Origin: Acephala macrosclerotiorum
Lineage: Eukaryota > Ascomycota > Leotiomycetes > Helotiales > Mollisiaceae
Reading direction: 5' to 3'
NCBI GenBank assembly: GCA_014904845.1
Contig: MU119219.1
Location: forward strand, 372,001-436,000
Length of the DNA stretch: 64,000 bases
The translations under genes were made by a program, and so were the position numbers. Of the stretch, positions 23,105-33,139 are shown piece by piece. The notes under the pieces were generated by a model. The model saw nothing but the letters and a program-made list of their open reading frames with translations, was not told the origin of the DNA and searched no databases. Every line of letters starts with the position of its first letter. The stretch's first letter is position 1.

Positions 23105-23511
23105 ATCCGAAAGTCGGTTCTGGATTGAGGTTACACATCACGTGGAATTCCTGATGGGTGGAGGAAATTCGAGACATTTCACAAGCTTGACGATGAGAGA
23201 TAGGGATGAAACAGAATGAAGATGGGGAAGGAAATGTCTATGGAGGGTCTACCACATGCGAATAGTGTGGAGAAGCCAAGAACGGACATGAATCTCATCA
23301 CATTCTCTTCAAAATCGCTCTCTAAGTCTACCTCGTAAAAAGCAAAAGGGTATACGCTTTGTTACGTTTCAAACGCCAAGTTCCTCTCTAAGAGGCTTAG
23401 ATGCGTCCAAACGCCGAGTTCGTAACTGCTCCCAAAGAAATGTTGAAGTCAACTAAGCACATGCAAATCATCCATATCCAATCTGACCACCACCACTTCC
23501 ACAAACCCGTC

Positions 23512-24642
23512 CTAGTAAAGCTTCCCATCCGGCCCCATCACACCCTCAGAAGAAGCCATGTTGCACTGTCGGAACAATCTCTTCTCCTCTGGGCTAAAAG
23601 CCCCGACGACAGAGTGAAGAACACCCTGGTTATTAAACAAAACACAGTCACCCTCAACCCAGTTATGAGGGTAAACGTGCTGAGCAGAGATAGCAGGTCG
23701 TTGCAGGCGGTGAACTAAGTCTCTGACCTCCTTCAAATCAGTCATCACTTCTCCATTTGGAAGATGAATGGCCTTGATAGCGGAAGGGTGAATTTGAAGT
23801 GCCAAATTGCCAGTGACAGGATTCTTCCAGCACATGGGAAGGATCTTGATGTCTGCTTCGTTGATGGAAGGCAGCTCTGACAATGGAAGCTCAAGACCAT
23901 CAGAAACCATTCCGAGTCCGTCGGAGCGAGACTTGGCGGGAGACATCCAGATGTATGGGTGTGGTGCGTATTCAACCTTCGCGCCACGAACAAACTCTTT
24001 ATCCTCTTCGCTCAGCATGTTGTACATCCTCTGCCCAGAGACGAAAGCAGTGGTTCCAAGAGGGACGTCCATCTCCTCACCAGTCCCGTCGTCAAATCGA
24101 AGAGTCTGGCGTCTGCCAGCCGGAACCTTGACAGCAAGGAGGGAGGTGACCTTTGGTGGGTTGAGCGCGTAGAGAGCCGCGTCAATATGCCATCGATAGA
24201 ATCGAGTAGCTGCCAGATCCTCCTCCTCAGGAATAGCTTCCTTGTGGAACTTCTTGTGGTGTGGGTGGACAAGTGTGATGTTCTTCAATCCCTCGTACTC
24301 CTCATAGAACCCATTCCCAATGACTTGAACTTGTGGCTGGTGAGGAATCGTCTTGAGGTCAGGGTGGAGGACAGATCGCTTCGCATCAAGAGTCTTGCCG
24401 TGGCCGTAGCTGTCGGAGGCGGGGTCGAATCGCTTGGTGAGTTCGTACTGGGCCTTAGGGGAGAGGCCTTGTTGGTTCTTCAAGACAACGATGTGCGAGT
24501 TGTAAAGGGCGTTGCGGATGACTTGGAAATCGGCTTCGGAGAGGTTCTCGAGGTCGACATTATCGATTTCGACGCCGAAGTCGACGGTAGAGTCTGGGTG
24601 CGGCGAGGGGAGAGGACGAACTTCGAGTACCTTGACAGCCAT
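23512..24642 (-). CDS. xanA: Alpha-ketoglutarate-dependent dioxygenase, xanthine dioxygenase (XanA) type
   Basis: A single exon of 376 residues, typical length for the family. TauD/TfdA-fold enzymes bind Fe(II) through His-x-Asp...His; here H152 and D154 lie in FYRWHIDAALY and the distal H343 in GVLHSVVGAF, with Arg358 (RLFRQCN) placed to bind the alpha-ketoglutarate carboxylate. The stretches NPPKVTSLLAVKVPAG, DDGTGEEMDVPLGTTAFVSG, YAPHPYIWMS, PVTGNLALQIHPSA and HVYPHNWVEGDCVLFNN follow fungal XanA closely, so the likely reaction is oxidation of xanthine to uric acid in purine catabolism, in the cytosol. A related substrate cannot be excluded from sequence. All metal ligands are present. The upstream region (24643-24780) contains a TATATA box-like sequence near 24757 on the plus strand. 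Confidence 0.85.
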   Translation of the reverse strand: MAVKVLEVRPLPSPHPDSTVDFGVEIDNVDLENLSEADFQVIRNALYNSHIVVLKNQQGLSPKAQYELTKRFDPASDSYGHGKTLDAKRSVLHPDLKTIPHQPQVQVIGNGFYEEYEGLKNITLVHPHHKKFHKEAIPEEEDLAATRFYRWHIDAALYALNPPKVTSLLAVKVPAGRRQTLRFDDGTGEEMDVPLGTTAFVSGQRMYNMLSEEDKEFVRGAKVEYAPHPYIWMSPAKSRSDGLGMVSDGLELPLSELPSINEADIKILPMCWKNPVTGNLALQIHPSAIKAIHLPNGEVMTDLKEVRDLVHRLQRPAISAQHVYPHNWVEGDCVLFNNQGVLHSVVGAFSPEEKRLFRQCNMASSEGVMGPDGKLY

Positions 24643-26364
24643 TGTATCTGCGGGGTTGTTTAATCCGATCGCTGTGTGTAGTTGCTAGATTTGACTGATG
24701 ATAAGTGATTCTTGTGAAGATGATAGCAAAATCTGGACAGTGAGGGATCCCTCGATATATACTCACCCATCAGCGGTACACACCGTCGTCCAGAGTGGAC
24801 TCCGGCCACATCTAGACATTTTACTTATCGGCGTCCCGCTGAAGAGGGATTTTGAGGCCCACGGCTCCCGTGGAAAAAGGAAGGAAGAGCGGCAACTCGC
24901 AGAACTCGTGCAGTTCCGAAGAATCGGGAGCCGCCGCGATGCCAAAAATGCACGGACCAAGATTGAATGCTTCAACGACAGGTGATGAAGACCTTTGCAT
25001 CTCTGGAGTAATATTGGGTGTTGATCTTACTTCTGAGCTCTACCAATTTCAAACGCAAAAGTGTGTCTGTAGCTCAAGATACATGGTGGAGGATAATCGT
25101 GGAAGTTGGTCAAGCGAACGGGGGGTTGAAAGAACTCCCTCTACTCGAATATTCTCATTGCGTCTGCACTTTACCTGCGTCTGCGTCCTCCCAAAAAATA
25201 TATATACTTTGAATAAGCTATGCTTCTGCCTCGTTTGATATTCGTTACTTTGTAATTTTGTCGTCCGTCAAGATTGACGGCTAGATGGGAGACTGGGAAT
25301 TGAAAGAGCCTCAAGATATTCGTCTCAGCCAACATCTTTCGGCTCTTCTGTTGAGGTCGGGTGATGCATCTTCCATCGTAATTATATATTGAGCAAATGT
25401 ATTTCATGAATGAGACAGACAGACTGCTCCTCAGCCAAAAGTTGGTCTTCCTTCGAACGAGAGTTGGTCAGCGGAAAGAATGACTCCATGCTTGAGCTTC
25501 CCGTATTTGACTCTTACGCCTGAATGCCCTCAAGCAGCTCTCTTAGCTCGAAATCCTCGCTTAGAACCACCCAAAAAAAATCAGAGCATAGAAAAAATCG
25601 CCAAAAATCACCGGACAGCATGCTGTGTCGACTTCGAGATGTCTCAAGCGTAGTGCCCAGTTACTAACGTAATTTAATACGTTTTCGTATGCGAATTCAT
25701 TGAGTAGGGTTACCGGGGAACTCTTGCGAGACCGCAGACTTGCCATCCCAAGATGCTTTTCTGACCCTGTTGACTTCCCTTCTGTTATCTGTTATTTCTA
25801 AATGGATGAGGTACTTGATTTATTATTTGAATTTGCCGAATGCCAGTCGAGTAGGCGGAAGCGGTTTTGCTTATTTGAATACATATAGAGCGTGGACGCG
25901 ATATTCTCGGATATGGACGCCACTTTTTTTCCAAAGCGAAAGAGGACCGCGATATCAACGGCAATCGGAGATGCGAGATTTCATTGGCACAGATTCAGAA
26001 GTGATAATGTATTATGCACATTGGATTGCATTGTGGAAGGGCTTTGGTGGGTCAGATGTCTTTCGGGGACAACAATTGCATTGCTTTCCTTCTATGTTTA
26101 TCTCTTCTTCTCGAGCTACGGGATCAATCCCGGAAACACGCCGGGTAGTGCTCCGTTCTCAATGAACATTTGAGATTCGAGACGTGTTGCGTGGGCTCTC
26201 AACAATCTCGCATCCTACCATGCCCCCCAACAGAAAAACCTCAAAAAGAGATCCCTCCTTCGGCGATAATGGAGCTACTGGTCCTCATACTCGTTCTAGA
26301 ATTCTATGCACCATTCATACACTGTTTCTTCGATCACTGAAAAGTGCTCACACTGATGGACCTG
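24643..26364. other. Long intergenic region
   Basis: 1.7 kb between the dioxygenase gene and the small Cys/His-rich protein cluster. One 141-codon plus-strand frame at 25740-26165 has no recognisable domain or homology pattern and is not called. No RNA genes seen. Confidence 0.4.
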
Positions 26365-26472
26365 CTATAGTGGGTTGTACTCGTTGCAGTGTTCGAGGGT
26401 GATGTACAAGTATCGGCAGGCTGAAAGGCCGCCTCGGGTGTACTTGTGCTTGACGGAGCGCTTGATACACAT
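26365..26472 (-). pseudogene. Possible truncated member of the small MC-start protein family
   Basis: Starts with ATGTGT (Met-Cys) in the same sequence context as its neighbours and reads MCIKRSVKHKYTRGG, then ends after 35 residues at a TAG. The remaining Cys residues do not line up with the CGH...C..C pattern of the intact members. It may be a truncated relic or a chance frame; low confidence. Confidence 0.25.
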
Positions 26473-26689
26473 TCTGGGAAGTTTGATGTGAAAGTGGTGG
26501 TGTAGCGGAGGATACAAGATCGAGTAAGCTATGGGCGTATCATTTATTGGGTATGGAGCAAAGTTACCCTTCTGTGGCGGATTTCGTTCCTGGGTGTTGT
26601 CAATTGTTTCATCGAGACTCGCCTTTCATTGTTCAACGACCAAACTCTTCGCTCATAGATCAGCTCAGAAGCTCTGACCTGGTCGCCCT

Positions 26690-27043
26690 TTAGCTATCAG
26701 GCATATTCTCCTCATCGCTCGACGAAGAGCTCGAACTCGAATCTGAATTCGAACTTGGACCAAGCATTCTACGCCCTCGTTTCTTAGCCTTCGTCAACCT
26801 TCGTCGAAGGCGTCTGGCTGAATTCGCACGCGTCATCTTCAAGCTCGGCCGCACGAAGGAAACAGCGACATGCCACCACCTCTGTCTCCTCCTTCTCGCA
26901 CACCTCGGACATTCCCACGCATGTCCCGAGAGGTTTTCAGTACAATCCATTGGTCCACAAAACGATGGTGGGAGTTTCCCACAGCTTTGATGCTTCTTGG
27001 CCACGTGGCCGCATACGTAGGTTGTTTTAGTGATTTTGCACAT
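26690..27043 (-). CDS. Small Cys/His-rich protein, MC..CGH family
   Basis: 117 residues, single exon. The N-terminal 47 residues hold the family pattern: MC at the start, TTYVCGH, then C, C, C and a closing CPRC, a spacing suited to binding one or two zinc ions. No signal peptide is visible, so it is probably intracellular. The rest is unlike the other members: a basic stretch (RRRRQRWW, RRLRRRLTKAKKRGRR) and then a Ser run followed by acidic DEENMPDS, which looks like a nuclear-targeting and disordered tail. Function is unknown. It is the leftmost intact member of a local cluster of at least four related genes. Confidence 0.55.
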   Translation of the reverse strand: MCKITKTTYVCGHVAKKHQSCGKLPPSFCGPMDCTENLSGHAWECPRCARRRRQRWWHVAVSFVRPSLKMTRANSARRLRRRLTKAKKRGRRMLGPSSNSDSSSSSSSSDEENMPDS

Positions 27044-27502
27044 ATTGAGAAGGTTGATTTGGGACGTGTTATGACGAGTGGGGATGTGATTAGTTAGAAA
27101 TGAGGATATAAAGAAAAGAGGCTGGAAATGGTGTATAAGCCAAAGAGGGCGAGAGTCTGTTCAGAGTCCATCTGGCCGTTCTGCCGTTCCGCCCGCTCGA
27201 TGGCAGAAGCTCGGGATTCGACCTCCCGTTTAGTTTCAACTCTCATTCGCCGAGAAGAACAGACATCACTTGCGAGGCTGTGCCCGCAAGATTCTGTCGT
27301 GGATAGCCTATGGTCACTTTCATTTTCGAGATTGGGATAAGGTCCCGGTTTATCACAGCTCAACTTCGCGCATGGTAGTCAGTGCTGCTCTCATTCAAAT
27401 GCATCTTTACATCAATCAAGTTCAATTTCAGGGAATGGTTTTTGTGGGAAATGGGCTTTCATTGTTACTTACGATTGATTCATCACAGTGGCATTCAGGC
27501 TC

Positions 27503-27739
27503 TCAAGTTTCCTCAGTCTCTTGAGTCTTCTCACCAACAACGCGAAACACAGCGAGCGCATTCTGACGGTAGTTCTCAAGCCAGACTTTGCATTTCGGGC
27601 AGTCCACCTTGTCTTCCAAGGCCTCCTTCCTGGACTTCTTGCAGGTCCCTGTTTTTATGCCAGATGGGAGATCAAGGCACTTAGCGATGTCTCTGGTAGT
27701 GCAGTCGCACTTCCAGAGAATGAGGATTTAGAAACACAT
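27503..27739 (-). pseudogene. Small Cys/His-rich family member with stop at codon 4
   Basis: The frame from ATG at 27739 reads Met-Cys-Phe and then TAA (27728-27730), after which it stays open for 75 codons with clear family features: WKCDC, CLDLPSGIKTGTCKK and a CPKC near the middle. CAA to TAA, a C-to-T change, would explain the stop. No alternative Met or splice solution restores the N-terminus. Most likely a recently inactivated member of the cluster; translation from a downstream start cannot be excluded. Confidence 0.55.
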
Positions 27740-28130
27740 TCTGGGTGGTGAGTGTAGTAGACTGGTAATAGAGGTATGAAAGTATTTGGAGCGATGTCAA
27801 GATGAGTTGGGGTGGGTATAAATAGTTGGTGCTGGGATAAGTCTTTGATTGTCCTGAAAAAAGCATTGTGCAAGACCAAAGACAACGCGCGGAAGTTAAA
27901 GATTCGGATAATCCTTTGTTTAGATACTTCGTTTCGATTATCGGTCTCTAACCTGCTCGCTTTGTCTGCTTTGATATTTCTCTTCCAGGACATTGTTGCT
28001 GGAATCTTCATCACTTCCACGCTTCAAAGTCGAGGAAGCACATCACATCTTCTATTATCAAACTCATATCAATCAAGTTCAAACAAATATATAATTCTCG
28101 GAAATAGACTTCAATTGTTACTTATTCTTT

Positions 28131-28376
28131 TCAGTCATCATACTTCATCCCGTATAAGGTTTCTGCATGGTATTTGCAGCACCCGTATTTCTGGTAGTGG
28201 GCTTCGGCGGCCCTGCAATTCGCGCAGTCTCCTCTCTTCTCCACCACCTTGTACTTGTAATTCTTACAAGTGTCGGGTCTTGCTGCCATGCTGTAAGGAA
28301 GGGCGGGGCACTTCTTTAGGTCTTTCTCGACGCGGTCGCAACAGTCGATGAAAACGACACGGGTTCGGACACACAT
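28131..28376 (-). CDS. Small Cys-rich protein, MC-start family
   Basis: 81 residues, single exon, starting MCVRTRVVFIDCCDRV, with further Cys in KKCPALPY, DTCKNYK, CANC and GCC. The spacing resembles the other members of the cluster (MC, then C, C, C..C), but the CGH is CCD here. No signal peptide or membrane segment. It shares the LPxG/S...TCK region with the broken neighbour at 27503, so these two look like the closest pair. Function unknown. Confidence 0.55.
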   Translation of the reverse strand: MCVRTRVVFIDCCDRVEKDLKKCPALPYSMAARPDTCKNYKYKVVEKRGDCANCRAAEAHYQKYGCCKYHAETLYGMKYDD

Positions 28377-28877
28377 TCTGAAGGGATGGGTGCGAAGTGG
28401 AGTGTTTGGTGTTGGTTGACTTGTAGAAAGGCCTGAAGTTTTAGATGTTGAAGTTTATAATGAGAATGATGAAGTGAGAGCATGGTGATTCGTGAGGTGG
28501 GGCAGAGATATAAGCTTTTGTAGGAGTGGACAAAAGGATTGTTCTAGCTTTGTGAAGGCAGGGAAAATTTGCACGGCTTTCACTCAAAGCCATTGTTCTT
28601 GTCGATGTACGAACTTTGTTTATCTTCTTTCACTTTGTCGATTCTAGTAACTTTGCGATGTCTTTCACATTGTCACTCACGGCCGACCGCCTTCATCACA
28701 GCACATCCTTTACACTTCGTCAAATTATTCTCATAATAGCCCAACTTGTCACAGATTCACTTATTATTTCATATTCAGCATTATTCTTAATTGACCTTTT
28801 CTTTTCATTCATTCTGACATTCTCTTACTCCGTTTCTTGGCTACCAAGTTCTCGGGTCGTGACTTCTCTTCTTCTCA

Positions 28878-29108
28878 CTACCTTCCAGTCTCCTTCAACG
28901 CATCCTGCATCACCTTATTCGGATATCTCTCAGCCCAGAGCAACTTCCCTTCCTGATGACAATCGGGACAGTACTGAATCCAAAAGTCTCGTTTGCAATT
29001 CGTCTTGGTAGCGGGGTTGCATTTGGATCTGTCTTCGAGCGCGCAGGGAATTATGCCTGTGATGTCGTGGTTGCAGACAAGGTAGATGATGGTGAGAGTG
29101 ATACACAT
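28878..29108 (-). CDS. Small Cys/His-rich protein, MC-start family
   Basis: 76 residues, single exon. Begins MCITLTIIYLVCNHDITG, with the Y..CNH block replacing CGH, then C22, two Cys flanking NPATKTN and a YCPDCHQEGK motif. The hydrophobic start (ITLTIIYLV) is short and interrupted by Cys, so a signal peptide is doubtful. Zinc binding through CNH and CPDCH is inferred. It lies 350 bp from the divergently oriented member at 29459. Confidence 0.55.
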   Translation of the reverse strand: MCITLTIIYLVCNHDITGIIPCALEDRSKCNPATKTNCKRDFWIQYCPDCHQEGKLLWAERYPNKVMQDALKETGR

Positions 29109-29458
29109 TTTGATGGTGTTGTTGGAGTTGTTGGTTGAAGTTGGTGAAAATAGAGACGTTGAAGTAAGAGGCTGGTGTGGGAAGGAGCGGGGGCGTTAAG
29201 TACACCTGGAATGGAGACTTAGATGTCTTGAATAGGAACAAAGGCGGCTTTGTCTTCACTTCAATACAATGTTTCCAACTTTCATGGAATAATGGATTTG
29301 TCCCAAGCTGTCCCGGGATGGAACAATGCTCTTGTTTCACCCACCACTTCCTCGTCTCCTCAAAAACAGCAATGAAAACAGCTCCCCCCTCCACCCTTAA
29401 AGCCCTTACCACTAATCCTAATCCAACTTCCTTCTCTTTTCTCTCCTCATCGCTCGCC

Positions 29459-29653
29459 ATGTGTTATCTCATCCGCCAGACGTTTTCCTGTGGCCATCAC
29501 TCTCACGTGAAGAAGTACTGCACCCATCGCCTCACCTCCGAGACACCATATCTTGCACGAAAATGTCCAAAGGGATATTCCTTGAGATTGCTGAATGTGA
29601 ATGAGCTGTGCACTGAATGCAAGCTGGGAAATAAGGAATTCGCGACTTTTTGA
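29459..29653 (+). CDS. Small Cys/His-rich protein, MC..CGH family, plus strand
   Basis: 64 residues. The Met at 29459 was chosen over upstream in-frame Mets because it begins the family signature MCYLIRQTFSCGHHSHVKKYC. Further Cys occur in ARKCPKG and ELCTECK, giving CGH...C...C...C..C. It is the only member of the cluster on the plus strand. No targeting signal seen. Function unknown; a small zinc-binding fold is inferred. Confidence 0.55.
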   Translation: MCYLIRQTFSCGHHSHVKKYCTHRLTSETPYLARKCPKGYSLRLLNVNELCTECKLGNKEFATF

Positions 29654-30108
29654 TATGACAATTATCCAATGAAGCTGACACTGAAAATATGAAGCAAGAT
29701 GACTGATCAAGAAATGATCTTGCCAGATGGAGCATCGAATTTTGAGATAGATAGACAGGACTCACATAAAATCAATTGAATTTCTGATTATGAACTCCTG
29801 TCACATGAAATATCCACGAACATCGACCGAAGATCAAGTGATTGCTATTCATTGCTTTTAGTCCTTAACTGTTTGGTACTCGATAGGTGCCCCTTGCTGT
29901 CTGCTACCTGCTAGGTATTGCATGATACTAAGTACTGGTCCAATACCCATACTGTTCCTTGCTTCTATGGACAATACCTCAGCAATTGTCAGATCCGACT
30001 ATGGGAAATCGAAATCTCGCTCTCTGCCGTTCTTTCCAGCCCTCTCTCTATACAGTGACGTTCCTGCCTCCAGATATACTCCTCCCGGCAACTCTGAAGC
30101 GACGAAGC
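29654..30108. other. Intergenic, nothing recognised
   Basis: Separates the small Cys/His-rich cluster from the F-box-like pair; no feature seen. Confidence 0.35.
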
Positions 30109-30774
30109 CTAATTAGGCTCTATAGGAAACACCGGAACATACCAAATATCTCTAAACCCCCACCTGCTGCGGCAGTACACATTTGTCCCCTTGTAGCGAT
30201 GCACCAGAACCTCAGCGTTGACCATATAATGACACGACGGTGCGTCCTTTTGCTTCTTTCCCAACCAATGTCCCAGCTTTCTCAGTACTTTGATCTGTGA
30301 CTGTTTCTTCTTCCGAAATACAACACTCTTATTGCAATACTCCAAATCGGGCCCCATGAACTCCCGCAACAAGTACCAGAGCGGAGGTCCTTGCCAATCA
30401 ACAGCGCGGGGGATGGTAGCGATTTCCTCAATTGAGAGGTGGCGGTCCGCTCGATGTACGAGGCTGATTAGGCAAGGCTTGGGCTTCGGGAGGTTGTTGT
30501 AGAGGAGGCATAGCCGGGTGGAGGCTCTTGTTAGGATGTCCCGGAGGAGCGCGTACACTGTGGTGTTGATTAGGCCCAAGCAGGTTGCAGTACAGTAGTC
30601 CTTTTCCTCAAGGAGGATTGTGAGGATATGGCGCATGATCTCGGGTGGGATATATGGAATGTTGACAGCTTCGCACGTTAGTTGGGAGTACGCAATGGAT
30701 TGTCTGGAGAACTTACAGGACTTTGGCTGAGCCTTAGAGTCCACTCGCTTCTTGAATATCGATAGGGTGGTCAT
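30109..30774 (-). CDS. F-box-like protein, left member of a divergent pair
   Basis: Two exons, 30717..30774 and 30109..30668, with a 48-bp intron (GTAAGT donor, CTAAC branch, AAG acceptor), give 205 residues. The Met at 30774 was preferred over a long upstream in-frame extension because it gives MTTLSIFKKRVDSKAQPKS, which parallels the paralog on the other side. The domain IPYIPPEIMRHILTILLEEKDYCTATCLGL resembles an F-box (Pro-Pro-Glu-Ile start, hydrophobic spacing), which would link it to SCF ubiquitin ligase. It continues with WQGPPLWYLLREFMGPDLEY, shared with the paralog. The substrate-binding part is only about 150 residues and has no repeats. Confidence 0.6.
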   Translation of the reverse strand: MTTLSIFKKRVDSKAQPKSCKFSRQSIAYSQLTCEAVNIPYIPPEIMRHILTILLEEKDYCTATCLGLINTTVYALLRDILTRASTRLCLLYNNLPKPKPCLISLVHRADRHLSIEEIATIPRAVDWQGPPLWYLLREFMGPDLEYCNKSVVFRKKKQSQIKVLRKLGHWLGKKQKDAPSCHYMVNAEVLVHRYKGTNVYCRSRWGFRDIWYVPVFPIEPN

Positions 30775-31240
30775 CTTCGCGGCGAGTGTTGCGTTGTTGT
30801 GCTTTGATGTTGTTCGTGTTGCGACGTTGCAGAGAAGTTGATGGACTGTGCGCGCGAAGAATTGACAAAGTGGTTCGCATAGAAATGATTCGTATTCAAA
30901 ATCCCTCTGCGACGAGAACAATACCCAGTGGTAGATTACTTGAAGGGATTTTGCTTGTCGTGGACTTGCGTGTTGTGCTGGTGTTGTGGTGAGGAGAACA
31001 GCACTAATCAGCCTCGTGTCGAACGCGGTCGAACGCCTGTGAGCAATAGTGAATTGGACTTTAATAACCCGTACCGAATTGGATTTGAATAACTGGAAGC
31101 GAGTCGGACAACTAACAAGTTTGGTCAAGGATTTCTCTGGCGTTAGACTCACTTGGAAAACTTATCAACACTGAAAACACACCAGTTCGTCAAAGCCTGG
31201 CCTCTCAAACGCAACAACCAAGCAGTTCGCACCCAAAGAC
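30775..31240. promoter_or_regulatory. Shared upstream region of two divergent F-box-like genes
   Basis: 466 bp between the two start codons. The minus-strand frame runs on into it, but the paralog comparison argues that this is untranslated. A bidirectional promoter is inferred from the arrangement; no specific site was identified. Confidence 0.4.
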
Positions 31241-32145
31241 ATGTTGAAGTTCAGAGGAATCCTAGGATTGTCGGTCAAGAGAACCATGACTACAAAAGTG
31301 CAAAAGCCCTGTAAGTTCTTCGAAGACTCAAGGTCTTGCGCGCAGCTTAGCCTAGCAATATCCAGCCATGTCGAAACGGTCCCAGCTTTTCAAAGTCCAG
31401 ACAAGGCTGGGAGAATCAAAAAGCATTTGGAGCGTACCTGCTAACTCGCATCAAAGCAGACAATGAGAACTCAACAGCCGCCATCCCATACATGCCTCCC
31501 GAAATATTCAGCCGGATAATCGAGCTCCTGCTACAAGAACCCGACTTTTGTACGGCGATCTGCCTCGGCCTCACCTCCAAGAATATGTACGAGTTATTCC
31601 TCGAACTCTTCTCAAGACTCTTCCTTGTCCCAAATGGTCAAAACAACTTTGCGGAATCCAAGAAATGCCTCCAAAAGGCCCTGCCAATTGCAGCACGACG
31701 GAAGTTGACAAGAGAAGAACGCATGAGCAGGCAGTTTCCTTTGGCGTGGACAGGTCCTCCTCTTTGGTGCCTCTTGCAAGACTGGATGACCCTCGATCAC
31801 ACGTACAATGAGAAGAGGAAAGTGTTCGTCAGGAGATCGACTCTGGATAAGTTTCTGGGAAGGAAGGAAAAGAAGAGCAGACCTGACTCTTACCTCACAG
31901 GCAGCGGTCTGCTTCCGGGCCGTTACCGGCTTTATCGCATCCGAGAAACGAATTACTTTTGCGATGGTCCGTGGAGTAGTAGATACGAACTTAAGCGTTT
32001 TCATAATGAACCGTCTGGCAGCGACACGGCAAGCCTATGCGTGGAGATAATATGGGGAGCGGAGAGGAGAGAACAAGTGGCAGAAGCTCGTCGTGTAGTA
32101 GCTAGCGCCAACAACCCATACAGCATTCAATGTAGCTCTCACTAG
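31241..32145 (+). CDS. F-box-like protein, right member of a divergent pair
   Basis: Two exons, 31241..31310 and 31457..32145, give 252 residues. The 146-bp intron begins GTAAGTTC after CCC-T, in the same phase and sequence context as in the left paralog. The conserved block IPYMPPEIFSRIIELLLQEPDFCTAICLGL is the F-box-like segment, followed by WTGPPLWCLLQDWMTLDHTY, matching the paralog. The C-terminus (after about residue 190) is unrelated to the left copy and rich in Arg and Ala. A second Met (MTTKVQKP) inside exon 1 aligns with the start of the left copy and may be the real start. Role in ubiquitin ligase targeting is inferred. Confidence 0.6.
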
Positions 32146-33139
32146 GTTGAGCATGTAATGTAGAAACCGAAAAAGTGAGATTCCATTGTCCCAAAGACTC
32201 AGGGCAATTCAGATTCTTGCTGTTTGAGAACGAATACGAAAGACAGACGTTGGCAGCGAATTTGTGAAGTTTGAGCAGATAGCAGGCATCGGTTATGTGT
32301 AGCATACTGGTAGGAGAGACAACGCTGTGACCAAAGACTCAGATAGACATCAGGACATCCTTACTCACTGTCAGTGCTGCTCGCACTCTTTTCCAACGAA
32401 CACTGGTTCTGACCTCACCTATGCGAGATCTTCTTTATTTCCTTTGTCTAGATACTTAAAGCCAATACCTAGCCTGAGGGAATACCAAGTGGGACATGTC
32501 CAATGCTTCAACACTTCCTTGATTGTCCGTCTCGAGGGTACTTCTTAAGACGAGAGAGCTCGTCCCGAGACAGGACATTCGAGCTGTATTCCTGGCCTCT
32601 TGAGCGTCCAACTCCAGTGTCGAGTCCTGGGTCGCTCTTGCTTCGTGCACGCTATCCGTGATTGTTTCCCCTCTTGCATCCTTGGTGGCCTTGCAATGGC
32701 CTCGTTCGAGAGAAGGTAGTTCGTCCCCGTGTGTTCGCATCTGTATTCGCTCCTTCCCGAACCCCCGCCCCCTCATCTCCTCGTCACTAACCTTCAAGCC
32801 AGACCTCCCGTGTCCCATTCTGCAAAACTGTACGAAGTGCCAACTCGTACCAATCCGAAATACACAATTGTCGTTCAGACCCAATTAAGCTTGGACGTTA
32901 TCAAAAGTCGGCACAATATCAAGCCGACTCCAGCCACATCAGCCTGCAATTGCCCCGCCCCCCACCAGCCACATCTCAAACCCAACAAACACTCCGTCGG
33001 CTCCCCTTTCTTTAAGCGATTACGAGGGAGGAGACATCATTGGTTGCTAGACGAGAACAAGGGGCACAGCTGCTCCTCGGGAGCACTTTGAGATCTCTCG
33101 GAATGATTGGTGTTTCTAGTTTCACGATATTGAGCGCGT
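32146..33139. other. Intergenic with one weak frame
   Basis: A 142-codon minus-strand frame spans 32456-32884. It has no recognised domain, no introns to support it, and an overlapping open frame on the other strand. It is not called as a gene. Confidence 0.4.

Noticed and set aside
25740..26165. 141-codon plus-strand open frame
   Set aside because: No recognised domain, an overlapping frame on the same strand, no intron or neighbour context; coding pattern not convincing.
32456..32884. 142-codon minus-strand open frame near the F-box-like pair
   Set aside because: The other strand is open as well, no domain or targeting signal is visible, and the sequence looks like composition-driven openness.
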